64,000 nt of DNA from Pseudonocardia parietis. Lineage in GTDB: Bacteria; Actinomycetota; Actinomycetes; Mycobacteriales; Pseudonocardiaceae. Below, one piece after another: positions 8,882-16,176 of the stretch. The position numbers and the translations under genes are program-made. Each line of letters opens with the position of its first letter. Position 1 is the first letter of the stretch. Location of the stretch: positions 3,844,001 through 3,908,000 of the forward strand of contig NZ_JAGINU010000001.1 in assembly GCF_017876315.1 (NCBI RefSeq). The letters are read 5' to 3'. A model generated the notes under the pieces. It worked only from the letters and a program-made list of their open reading frames with translations. It searched no databases and had not been told where the DNA came from.

Positions 8882-9450
8882 TGGTGTCCTCGCGTATCCG
8901 GATGCAGGCCGAGGTCGCCGTACCCGGCCTGGCCAGCGGAGTGGCGGCAGGGCTCGTCGTCGGTGTACTGGCGGCGCTGGTCGGCCAGCCCCTCGGGTGG
9001 GCGGCCATGTCCGCCCTGACCCTGGGGCTGCCGATGGCGGTGCTCGGCTTCGGCTACGGGCTCCTGATCGCGACGGCCCGGGTACGGCTCGGGGTGTTCA
9101 CGCCGGCGGCCGTCTACTGGCTGGTCGGGTTCCCGCTCGCCCGTCTCCTGCACGAGACGGTGACCCCGGCCCTGCTCGGTGGGTCGCTGACCCCGCCGGA
9201 GGACCTGTGGGGTTTCCTCGCCTACCAGGGCCTGGTGAGCCTCGGGTTCGCGGTCGGGTTCGTCTGGCTCAACGAGCGGCTCGCGCCACGCTGGCTGCTG
9301 CGGACCAAGGATCACAACCCGATCGCGTACCAGCTGTTCCACGCCTACGCCCACGAGGCCGAGAAGATGCAGGAGGTCAAGCAGCAGCGCCGGAGCACCC
9401 GTACCCGCACCCGCGCCGGCGCCGGTTCCCGGGCCGGGAAGGGAGGCTGA
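8881..9450 (+). CDS. Small membrane protein of unknown function, coupled to the Nramp-like carrier
   Basis: A 189-residue protein with about four hydrophobic segments (near residues 12-38, 42-62, 70-90 and 112-135), then a soluble tail rich in His, Glu and Lys ending in an Arg/Thr/Gly-rich basic stretch. I do not recognise a family. Its ATG shares a base with the stop of the Nramp-like gene, the tightest form of translational coupling, so an accessory subunit or chaperone for that carrier is the natural guess. It ends before the manganese riboswitch of the next gene. Confidence 0.7.
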   Translation: MVSSRIRMQAEVAVPGLASGVAAGLVVGVLAALVGQPLGWAAMSALTLGLPMAVLGFGYGLLIATARVRLGVFTPAAVYWLVGFPLARLLHETVTPALLGGSLTPPEDLWGFLAYQGLVSLGFAVGFVWLNERLAPRWLLRTKDHNPIAYQLFHAYAHEAEKMQEVKQQRRSTRTRTRAGAGSRAGKGG

Positions 9451-9489
9451 CCCGGCACCCGGCATGATCCGGTGCACCGCACCGGTGCA

Positions 9490-9605
9490 GTGTCCACAGG
9501 GGAGTACCCCGTTCGCGATGACATCGTCAGCACGGTCCGGCCGGCTCATCAGCCGGCCGGACCCGGTGTCATGGGCCGGCCACGGTCGGCGGGGGAGACC
9601 TGGGG
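9490..9605 (+). promoter_or_regulatory. yybP-ykoY manganese riboswitch in the TerC leader
   Basis: The leader has the conserved blocks of the yybP-ykoY (Rfam RF00080) motif in the right order. GGGGAGTA is at 9499-9506, ATCGTCAGCACGG at 9523-9535, and GAGACCT at 9595-9601. The outer CAGG (9497-9500) and CCTG (9599-9602) can close helix P1. Between the blocks, 9534-9563 is a perfect 13-bp hairpin with a 4-nt loop, fitting the variable long arm of this class. The class senses Mn2+ and switches on manganese exporters such as MntP, Alx and TerC proteins. It ends about 34 bases before the TerC start, whose ribosome site may be the controlled element. Confidence 0.85.
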
Positions 9606-9638
9606 TCGTACCTGGTTCCGTACCACCCGGAGGTCTCT

Positions 9639-10727
9639 GTGCACGTCCCCACCTGGGTCTGGCTCGCCACCATCGGCGGGCTGCTCGGCATCATCCTGAT
9701 CGACCTGCTGGTCGTCGGGCGCAAACCGCATGTCATCTCGATCCGCGAAGCGACCCGATGGGTCCTGTTCTACGTCGGCCTCGCCGTGCTCTTCGGGCTC
9801 GGCGTGTGGGCGTTCGCGGGCGGCACCTACGCCGGGGAGTTCTTCGCCGGCTACATCACCGAGTACTCGCTGTCGGTCGACAACCTGTTCGTCTTCGTCC
9901 TGATCATGACCGGGTTCGCCGTGCCCGCCGAGCACCAGCACAAGGTGTTGCTCGTCGGCATCTTGATCGCGCTGGTGATGCGCGGTGGGTTCATCGCCGT
10001 CGGCGCGGCGGCGATCAACGCCTTCAGCTGGGTCTTCTTCATCTTCGCCGCCTTCCTGATCTGGACGGCGTTCAGCATGCTCCGCCAGGGCATCGGGGGC
10101 GACGAGGAGGAGTGGACCGAGCCGAAGGTCGTCAGCCTGGTCCGCCGGGTCCTGCCGGTCACCCGCGAGTACCACGGGGCCCGGCTCAGCGTCCGGGTCG
10201 ACGGCAAGCGGTGGGTGACGCCGATGCTGATCGTGATGCTGGCGATCGGCCTGACCGACCTGCTGTTCGCACTGGACTCGATCCCGGCGATCTTCGGGTT
10301 GACCCAGGAGGCCTACCTGGTCTTCACCGCCAACGCGTTCGCGCTGATGGGCCTGCGCCAGCTCTACTTCCTCATCGGCGGGTTGCTGAGCAAGCTGGTG
10401 TTCCTGTCCTACGGCCTCGCCGTGATCCTGGCCTTCATCGGGGTCAAGCTGGTGCTGCACGCGCTGCACGAGAACGAGCTGCCGTTCCTCAACGGCGGGC
10501 AGCCGGTGCCGGTACCGGAGATCGGCATCGCACTGTCGCTGAGCGTGATCGTCGGTGTCCTGATCGTGACGACGGTGGCCAGCCTCGTCGCGGTGCGGAG
10601 GAACCCGGCGCTGGCCGGGTCCACCCACGACCAGCCGGAGCCGGCGGGCGCGCTCGACCCGGCACAGGACGCCGAAGGCGGTGACGAGCAGGCCGTGACG
10701 GCGGAGCGGGGCACGTCGGAGCGCTGA
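9639..10727 (+). CDS. TerC/Alx family membrane protein, probable Mn2+ exporter
   Basis: A 362-residue TerC family protein with about nine transmembrane helices. Both family signatures are visible: S-L-S-V-D-N-L-F-V-F-V in helix 3 and L-F-A-L-D-S-I-P-A-I-F in the second half. Their acidic residues form the presumed metal path. A charged loop (E-E-E-W) separates the halves and the C terminus is a disordered, Gln/Glu/Pro-rich tail. The GTG at 9639 is preceded by CGGAGG with 5-bp spacing. TerC and Alx proteins have been linked to tellurite resistance and more recently to manganese export. The manganese riboswitch directly upstream strongly favours export of excess Mn2+ here. Single-gene unit ended by a strong hairpin. 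Confidence 0.92.
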   Translation: MHVPTWVWLATIGGLLGIILIDLLVVGRKPHVISIREATRWVLFYVGLAVLFGLGVWAFAGGTYAGEFFAGYITEYSLSVDNLFVFVLIMTGFAVPAEHQHKVLLVGILIALVMRGGFIAVGAAAINAFSWVFFIFAAFLIWTAFSMLRQGIGGDEEEWTEPKVVSLVRRVLPVTREYHGARLSVRVDGKRWVTPMLIVMLAIGLTDLLFALDSIPAIFGLTQEAYLVFTANAFALMGLRQLYFLIGGLLSKLVFLSYGLAVILAFIGVKLVLHALHENELPFLNGGQPVPVPEIGIALSLSVIVGVLIVTTVASLVAVRRNPALAGSTHDQPEPAGALDPAQDAEGGDEQAVTAERGTSER

Positions 10728-10758
10728 CCGCGCTCCTGGGCTCCTGGCCCGACCGTTG

Positions 10759-10807
10759 GAAGAGGGGCACCCCCGAGGCGCAGGCAGCCTCGGGGGTGCC
10801 CCTCTTC
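10759..10807 (+). terminator. Rho-independent-like terminator, 21-bp perfect stem
   Basis: Arms at 10759-10779 and 10787-10807 are perfect complements over 21 bp with a 7-nt loop, 31 bp after the TerC stop. The 260 bp from here to the permease start hold only a short GC-rich hairpin near 10969-10995 and no convincing gene. Confidence 0.85.
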
Positions 10808-11067
10808 GGCGTCGTTCTCCCTTTTCGGCACGGTCACAGCGGGTCGACTGTGGGATCGCACGAATCCGTCGGCCCCGATCCCGTCGTGTTCGTCGTCGCC
10901 GCCCGTGCCGGGCGCGGCGGCGGTGGGCGCATGGTGATGCAGGTCGCACATCGGCCAATGCCGGACGCGGGGCGCAGTCACCGCTGCGCGCCCCGCCCGG
11001 TCGTCCGCACGACCGCCGCGCCGCCCCGGCCGAGCCCGCCGGGCGTCCGTCCAGAACGAGGGTCCCG

Positions 11068-12999
11068 ATGAGTCCGCTGCCGCGTCCGCGCCGTCGCCCG
11101 TCCACCGAAGCCGTCCATCCGGTCGACGCCGTCCCACCACCGGGCCGGCTCGCCGCCTACGGCCTGCAGCACGTGCTCGCGTTCTACGCCGGCGCCGTCG
11201 TCGTGCCGATCCTGCTGGCCAACGCGATCGGGCTGGACGAGCGCCAGCTCATCCACCTGATCAACGCCGACCTGTTCACCTGCGGCATCGCCTCGATCAT
11301 CCAGTCGGTCGGGATGGGCAGACGGATCGGTGTACGGCTGCCGCTGCTGCAGGGCGTCACGTTCACCGCGGTCTCCCCGATGATCGCGATCGGGCTGGCC
11401 GCCGGCGGCGGGACCGAGGGCCTGACGACGATCTACGGCGCCGTCATCGTCGCCGGGCTGGTCACCTTCTTCGCGGCGCCCTACTTCGCGCGGCTGCTGC
11501 GGTTCTTCCCGCCGGTCGTCACGGGCACGGTGATCACAGTGATCGGCCTGGCGCTGCTGCCGGTCGCGGCGACCGACGCCGTCGGCGGGGCGAACGCGCC
11601 CGACCCCGGCAACCCGCTGTACCTGGCACTCGCGCTCGGGACGCTCGCCGTGATCGTCCTGATCCAGCGGATCTTCCGCGGGTTCATGGCGACCGTCGCG
11701 GTGCTCGCCGGGCTGGTGCTCGGGACGCTCGCCGCGGTGCCGTTCGGGCTGGTCGAGCTGTCCGCGGTGGGGGAGTCGGACTGGGTGGGCGTCACGACGC
11801 CGTTCCACTTCGGCTGGCCGCAGTTCTCGCTGGCCGCGATCCTCTCGATGATCGTCGTCATGATGATCACCGCGGTCGAGACGACCGGCGACGTGATCGC
11901 CACCGGCGAGATCGTCGGGAAGCGGGTCGGACCCGACGACGTCGCCCGCGCCCTGCGTGCCGACGGCGCGGCCACCACGCTGGGCGGGGTCCTGAACTCG
12001 TTCCCCTACACCTGCTTCGCCGAGAACGTCGGCCTGGTCCGGCTGACCCGGGTGTCGAGCCGCTGGGTGGTCGCGGCCGCGGGCGCGTTCATGATCCTGA
12101 TCGGGCTGGTGCCGAAGGCGGGGGCACTGGTCGCCGCGGTGCCGCACCCGGTGCTCGGCGGGGCGGCACTGGCGATGTTCGCGACGGTCGCCGTCGTCGG
12201 CATCCAGACGCTGTCCAAGGTCGACTTCACCGACCACCGCAACGTCGTGGTCGTCGGCTCCGGGATCGGCGTGGCGTTGTTCGTGACCGTGCAGCCCGAC
12301 GTCGCGCAGGCGCTGCCCGGGTGGGCGCAGATCATTCTGGGCTCGGGGATCACCGCGGGCAGCGTGGTGGCGATCGGGCTGAACCTGCTGTTCTTCCACA
12401 CCGGACGGCGCAGGCCCGCCGCCGAGCCCACCGGCACGGTCCCCGCGGAGCAGGTCACGGCGCTGAGCCGGGCGGAGTTCGACGACCTGGTCGGGCGGCT
12501 CTTCGAGGGACCGACGCAGCTGCCCGCCCGCACGCACGCCCGTGGCCCGTTCGACGACGCGGCGACCCTGCGGGCGGCGATCCAGGAGGAACTGTTCGCC
12601 GCGCCGGCGGGGGAGCAGCGGGAGCTGATGGCGCACTACCCGGACCTGGGCGGACTCGTGGCGAGCGGCCACAGCGCTGCGGGACCCGGGACCCGGTCGC
12701 AGACGCCGGCCGTGCCGGGGGACCGGGAGGCGAGGGGCGCCCGGGTCGTGGTCCGGGACCGGGCAGGGCTCGCGCTGCTCGACGGCGACGACCGGGCCGA
12801 GCTGACCCGGCTGGCCTCGGCGTACCGGGACCGGTTCGGCTTCCCGCTGATCGTCTGCCTGCGCGATGCCGGCGACCGGGCCGCGCTCCTGGCGACCGCC
12901 CGGCGCCGGCTCGTTCACCCGGCCGCGCAGGAGCACGCCGCTGCGCTCGTCGAGATCGCCAAGGTGGCCGGGCACCGCTTCGACGACCTCGTGCAGTGA
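11068..12999 (+). CDS. NCS2 purine/uracil permease fused to a degenerate OHCU-decarboxylase (UraD-like) domain
   Basis: A 643-residue two-part protein. Residues about 25-450 form a nucleobase:cation symporter-2 (UraA/UacT/PbuX-type) permease with 12-14 helices, including the A-V-E-T-T-G-D helix and the L-N-S-F-P-Y-T segment typical of NCS2. Residues about 465-640 resemble OHCU decarboxylase, the last enzyme of urate breakdown to allantoin: an F-E-G-P start, R-G-P-F, then P-D-L-G-G, R-F-G-F-P-L-I-V, and an A-A-L-V-E-I-A-K-V-A end. The usual catalytic H-P-D-L reads Y-P-D-L (His one residue earlier), and the S-x-x-E-Q motif is not recognisable, so decarboxylase activity is doubtful. ATG 11068 follows GAGGG. 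Convergent with PucR beside the xanthine dehydrogenase operon, so a purine uptake role is likely. Confidence 0.88.
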   Translation: MSPLPRPRRRPSTEAVHPVDAVPPPGRLAAYGLQHVLAFYAGAVVVPILLANAIGLDERQLIHLINADLFTCGIASIIQSVGMGRRIGVRLPLLQGVTFTAVSPMIAIGLAAGGGTEGLTTIYGAVIVAGLVTFFAAPYFARLLRFFPPVVTGTVITVIGLALLPVAATDAVGGANAPDPGNPLYLALALGTLAVIVLIQRIFRGFMATVAVLAGLVLGTLAAVPFGLVELSAVGESDWVGVTTPFHFGWPQFSLAAILSMIVVMMITAVETTGDVIATGEIVGKRVGPDDVARALRADGAATTLGGVLNSFPYTCFAENVGLVRLTRVSSRWVVAAAGAFMILIGLVPKAGALVAAVPHPVLGGAALAMFATVAVVGIQTLSKVDFTDHRNVVVVGSGIGVALFVTVQPDVAQALPGWAQIILGSGITAGSVVAIGLNLLFFHTGRRRPAAEPTGTVPAEQVTALSRAEFDDLVGRLFEGPTQLPARTHARGPFDDAATLRAAIQEELFAAPAGEQRELMAHYPDLGGLVASGHSAAGPGTRSQTPAVPGDREARGARVVVRDRAGLALLDGDDRAELTRLASAYRDRFGFPLIVCLRDAGDRAALLATARRRLVHPAAQEHAAALVEIAKVAGHRFDDLVQ

Positions 13000-13027
13000 G
13001 CAGAGCGGGGATGTCCGTTCATCGCGG

Positions 13028-13075
13028 TCAGCGGGACCGCAGCGCCAGGTATCAGCGGGACCGCAGCGCCAGGTA
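13028..13075. repeat. 24-bp tandem duplication of the PucR 3' end
   Basis: Two perfect adjacent 24-bp copies, 13028-13051 and 13052-13075. Read on the minus strand, each encodes the last seven residues of PucR (Y-L-A-L-R-S-R) and the stop codon. The second coding copy lies beyond the stop in the same frame, so the duplication leaves the protein unchanged. Confidence 0.9.
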
Positions 13076-14716
13076 GAGGTCGACGCGGTCGGCGAACGAG
13101 CTGAGGTCGCGCCCGGTGAGCTCCGCGACCCGCCCGATCCGGTACCGCACCGTGTTGACGTGCAGGTGCAGGCGGGCCGCGGTGCGGCTCCAGGATCCGG
13201 ACTCGTCGAGGAACGTCGCCAAGGTCTCGGCGAGCCCGGTCCCGGAGCGCGCGTCGTGGTCCAGGACCGGACCGAGCACCTGCGCGGCGAACCCGCGGCG
13301 GACGTCGTCGGGCACGCCGGCCAGCAGCACCACGTGCGAGGTGATCTCCCCGGCCCGGGCGGAGGTGACCGGGCCGGGCCGGGTCGCGGCCAGCCCGGCG
13401 GCGTGCCCGGCCTCGCCGAGCGCACCGGAGAGCGCGTCCGCCGCCGACGGCCGGGAGACGCCCGCGTGCAGCCGCCGGCCCGCCAGACCCGGCCCGAGCC
13501 GGCGCAGCGCCGCGAGCACGGCCGCGACGGGGTCGGCGCCCTCCTGGTCCCCGGGAACGGCCAGCACGGCGACGGCGATCCCGTCGTGCACCCCGACCGC
13601 CGCCGGACCGGCCCCGACCAGGGCGTCCACCAGCAACGTGTAGGCGGCCCCGGCCGGATCCGGGGCGTCGTCGGCGCGCAGTACCAGCACGACGAGCGTG
13701 CCGTCCGGCTCCACGCCGGCCTGCCGCAGCCGGACCCGCGTCTCGGGCCGGTCGCCCTCCCCGCGGGCGATCCGGGCGAGCGCGTCGTCGGTGATGGTCC
13801 GGGCCACCGCGGCGCCCTCGCGGCGGCGGGACCGGTCGAGCGCGGCGATGGCGGCGAGCTCACCGACGGCGTCGGTCGCCTCGGCGCCGGGCTCGCTGCC
13901 GACCACGCTGCCGCTGCCGCTGCCGCTGCCGCTGCCGCTGCCGCTGCCGCTGCCGCTGCCGCTGCCGCTCCCGCTCCCGCTCCCGCCCCCGGTCCCGCGC
14001 CCGGTATCGGTTCCGGTGCCGGGCCCGGAGCCCGGCGGGGACTCGGCCGCGACCAGCCAGCTCGTCGACCGGGCCGTCCCGGGGGCGGCCGGGACGAGCA
14101 GGTGCCGCCCCGCCCGCACCGGCAGCCGCTCGGCGGTCAGGAACGCGGCGACGACGGCATCGCGCTGCTCGTCGGGCAGCGGCGGCCCGGCCAGCAGGCC
14201 GCCCCCGGCCGTCAGCACCCGGCAGGTCAGCCCGGTCGCGGCCGACACCGTCCCCGCGAGGTCGGCCAGCTCGGCGCCCCCGGCGAACGCCGCGAGCAGC
14301 CGCCGGTGCCGGCCCAGGGTGTGCGCGAGCCGGTCGCCGCGGGCCGCGGACAGCGCTCCGACGACGGTCTCGGTCACCGCCCCGAACGACACGTGCTCCG
14401 GGACGGCGACCAGCACGAGGTCGTGCCGCCGGCAGGCGTCGACGACGTCGGCGGGCACCTCCCCGAACACCGCCTCGCCCGCGGCCAGCGCGGCCGCGCC
14501 GGCCGCGGCGACCGCGGCGACGAACTGCTCGCTGTCGGCGGCGCTGCGGCGCCACACCAGCCCGGAGACCACCAGCTCGCCGCCGCCCAGGTAACGCGAC
14601 GGATCGGGCAGGTCGGTGGTGTAGACCCAGCGCACCGAACGGTCCAGATCGGCCGCGCGACCGTGCAGGACACGCAGGCCGAGCTCGCGCCGGGCCACCA
14701 GCTCGGAGAGCAGCAT
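13052..14716 (-). CDS. PucR-family transcriptional regulator of purine catabolism
   Basis: A 554-residue PucR/CdaR-type regulator. Residues about 1-120 are the PucR N-terminal sensory domain (starts L-L-S-E-L, with Y-T-T-D-L-P-D-P). A middle GGDEF-like region follows. The C terminus holds the PucR helix-turn-helix: S-W-S-R-T-A-A-R-L-H-L-H-V-N-T-V-R-Y-R-I, then L-T-G-R-D-L. Between residues about 225 and 270 it carries a pure Gly-Ser linker encoded by a hexanucleotide repeat. Family members sense purine or allantoin-type metabolites. It is divergent from the xanthine dehydrogenase operon and convergent with the purine permease, so it probably controls both and itself. No clear Shine-Dalgarno precedes ATG 14716. 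Confidence 0.92.
   Translation of the reverse strand: MLLSELVARRELGLRVLHGRAADLDRSVRWVYTTDLPDPSRYLGGGELVVSGLVWRRSAADSEQFVAAVAAAGAAALAAGEAVFGEVPADVVDACRRHDLVLVAVPEHVSFGAVTETVVGALSAARGDRLAHTLGRHRRLLAAFAGGAELADLAGTVSAATGLTCRVLTAGGGLLAGPPLPDEQRDAVVAAFLTAERLPVRAGRHLLVPAAPGTARSTSWLVAAESPPGSGPGTGTDTGRGTGGGSGSGSGSGSGSGSGSGSGSGSGSGSVVGSEPGAEATDAVGELAAIAALDRSRRREGAAVARTITDDALARIARGEGDRPETRVRLRQAGVEPDGTLVVLVLRADDAPDPAGAAYTLLVDALVGAGPAAVGVHDGIAVAVLAVPGDQEGADPVAAVLAALRRLGPGLAGRRLHAGVSRPSAADALSGALGEAGHAAGLAATRPGPVTSARAGEITSHVVLLAGVPDDVRRGFAAQVLGPVLDHDARSGTGLAETLATFLDESGSWSRTAARLHLHVNTVRYRIGRVAELTGRDLSSFADRVDLYLALRSR
13907..13990. repeat. Hexanucleotide microsatellite (GCTGCC)10-(GCTCCC)3
   Basis: Ten perfect GCTGCC units (13907-13966), three GCTCCC units (13967-13984) and one decayed GCCCCC unit. 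On the minus strand it encodes an alternating Gly-Ser linker inside PucR. Six-base units keep the frame, so copy number can vary without inactivating the gene. Confidence 0.95.
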
Positions 14717-14748
14717 TGGAGGAACCTACAACGGGGGGACGTGAGCTG

Positions 14749-14809
14749 GGACACGATTCGTCCGCGCGGGGACTTCTGGCGGTGACCGGGACGCGGTTGC
14801 ATCGTGTCC
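14749..14809. promoter_or_regulatory. Divergent pucR/xdh promoter with paired inverted 9-bp sites
   Basis: GGACACGAT at 14749-14757 is repeated as its exact complement ATCGTGTCC at 14801-14809, 43 bp apart. The right copy abuts the ATG of the xanthine dehydrogenase FAD subunit. The arrangement suggests two contact points for PucR across the divergent promoter. Inferred from symmetry and position only. Confidence 0.5.
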
Positions 14810-15691
14810 ATGGATTTCCACGCACCGACGACCTGGGAGCAGGCCCTGGCGGTGAAGGCCGCGCACCCGGACGCGGTCCCGGTCGCCGGGGGCACCGACC
14901 TGATGGTCGAGATGAACTTCGACCGGCGTCGCCCGCCCGCCCTGCTGGACCTGACCCGGGTGCCCGAGCTCGCCGCCGTCGACCGGGTGGACGGGCGGAT
15001 CCGGCTCGGCGCCGGCGTCCCGTACGCCCGGATGATCACCGAGCTGGGTACGGAGCTGCCGGGCCTGGCGATGGCGGCGCGCACCGTCGGGTCCCCGCAG
15101 ATCCGCAACCGGGGCACCGCGGGCGGCAACCTGGGCTCGGCGTCCCCGGCCGGGGACTGCCACCCGCCGCTGCTCGCCTCCGGCGCCGAGGTCGAGATCG
15201 CGTCGGTCCGCGGGGTGCGCCGGGTGCCGGTGGCGGAGTTCTTCACCGGGCCCAAGCGCTCGGTCCTGGAACCGGACGAGCTGATCGCCGCCGTGCACAT
15301 CGCCCCGGCGACCGGGCCCCAGCAGTTCGCCAAGATCGGTCCGCGCAACGCCATGGTGATCGCGGTGACCGCGTTCGCGCTGGCCCTGCACCCCGAGCAG
15401 AACCGGGTCGGGACCGGGATCGGCTCCGCGGCACCGACCCCGCGCCGGGCAACCGACGCCGAGGAGTTCCTGGCCGGCGAGCTGGGTGCCGCCGGGCTGT
15501 GGGAGTCCCGCGGCCCGCTGCCCGAGTCGCTGGTCACCGAGTTCGGCAACCGGGTCCGGGCCGCGGCCTCGCCGATCGACGACGTCCGTGGCAGCGCCGA
15601 CTACCGCCGGCATGTGCTGGCCGTACTCGCCCGCCGCACCCTGACCTGGGCCTGGAACACCTACCGCAGCACCGAGAAGAGGGCCGCCTGA
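14810..15691 (+). CDS. Xanthine dehydrogenase, FAD-binding (medium) subunit
   Basis: A 293-residue FAD-binding subunit of the molybdenum hydroxylase family (CO dehydrogenase medium chain/XdhB type). FAD-contacting motifs are present: P-V-A-G-G-T-D-L near residue 24 and A-R-T-V-G-S-P-Q-I-R-N-R-G-T-A-G-G-N-L near residue 88. A C-terminal CODH-flavoprotein-like domain runs to the end. It passes electrons from the 2Fe-2S subunit to FAD and on to NAD+ or oxygen. I place the start at ATG 14810 because family members begin M-D-F-H-x-P; a GTG two codons upstream is also possible. No ribosome site is visible, so the mRNA may be leaderless. The stop overlaps the next start (TGATG). Confidence 0.9.
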   Translation: MDFHAPTTWEQALAVKAAHPDAVPVAGGTDLMVEMNFDRRRPPALLDLTRVPELAAVDRVDGRIRLGAGVPYARMITELGTELPGLAMAARTVGSPQIRNRGTAGGNLGSASPAGDCHPPLLASGAEVEIASVRGVRRVPVAEFFTGPKRSVLEPDELIAAVHIAPATGPQQFAKIGPRNAMVIAVTAFALALHPEQNRVGTGIGSAAPTPRRATDAEEFLAGELGAAGLWESRGPLPESLVTEFGNRVRAAASPIDDVRGSADYRRHVLAVLARRTLTWAWNTYRSTEKRAA

Positions 15692-16176
15692 TGCGCATCG
15701 AGCTGACCGTGAACGGCGCCGGCCGCGACGCCGACGACGTCTGGCCCGGGGAGAGCCTGCTGTACCTGCTGCGCGAGCGGCTCGGGCTGCCCGGCTCGAA
15801 GAACGCCTGCGAGCAGGGCGAGTGCGGCTCCTGCACCGTCTACCTGGACGGGACGACCGTGTGTGCCTGCCTGGTCGCGGCCGGGCAGGCCGCCGGGCGG
15901 GAGGTCACCACCGTGGAGGGACTCGCGGAGGGCTCCGGCGACGAGCGCGAGCTGGACCCGGTGCAGCGGGCCTTCGTCGAGAACGGCGCCGTGCAGTGCG
16001 GCTTCTGCACCCCGGGCCTGATCGTGAGTACGCACGACCTGCTCGAGCGGAACCCACAGCCGTCGGACCCGGAGATCCGGGAGGCCCTGGCCGGGAACCT
16101 CTGCCGGTGCACCGGCTACGAGAAGATCCTCGATGCCGTGCGCAGCGCCGCCGATGCCACCGGGGGTTCGCGGTGA
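15691..16176 (+). CDS. Xanthine dehydrogenase, 2Fe-2S (small) subunit
   Basis: A 161-residue iron-sulfur subunit. The N-terminal plant-ferredoxin-type cluster motif is C-E-Q-G-E-C-G-S-C with a following C (residues about 37-59). The C-terminal helical cluster has Q-C-G-F-C-T-P-G and C-R-C-T-G-Y. Both clusters carry electrons from the molybdenum site to FAD. The start overlaps the FAD-subunit stop and the end overlaps the next GTG start, so translation is coupled through the operon. Confidence 0.95.
   Translation: MRIELTVNGAGRDADDVWPGESLLYLLRERLGLPGSKNACEQGECGSCTVYLDGTTVCACLVAAGQAAGREVTTVEGLAEGSGDERELDPVQRAFVENGAVQCGFCTPGLIVSTHDLLERNPQPSDPEIREALAGNLCRCTGYEKILDAVRSAADATGGSR

Noticed and set aside
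9534..9563. Stand-alone terminator after the small membrane protein
   Set aside because: The hairpin fits as the internal arm of the manganese riboswitch, flanked by both conserved blocks, so it was not called a separate terminator.
10796..11071. Possible 91-residue gene between the TerC terminator and the permease
   Set aside because: Starts inside the terminator stem, lacks a ribosome site and shows no recognisable domain.
10978..13863. 961-codon open frame opposite the purine permease and PucR
   Set aside because: Translation is biased filler sequence; the permease and PucR frames carry clear family motifs.
13907..13990. CRISPR-like or regulatory DNA array
   Set aside because: Simple hexanucleotide microsatellite coding a Gly-Ser linker; no spacers.
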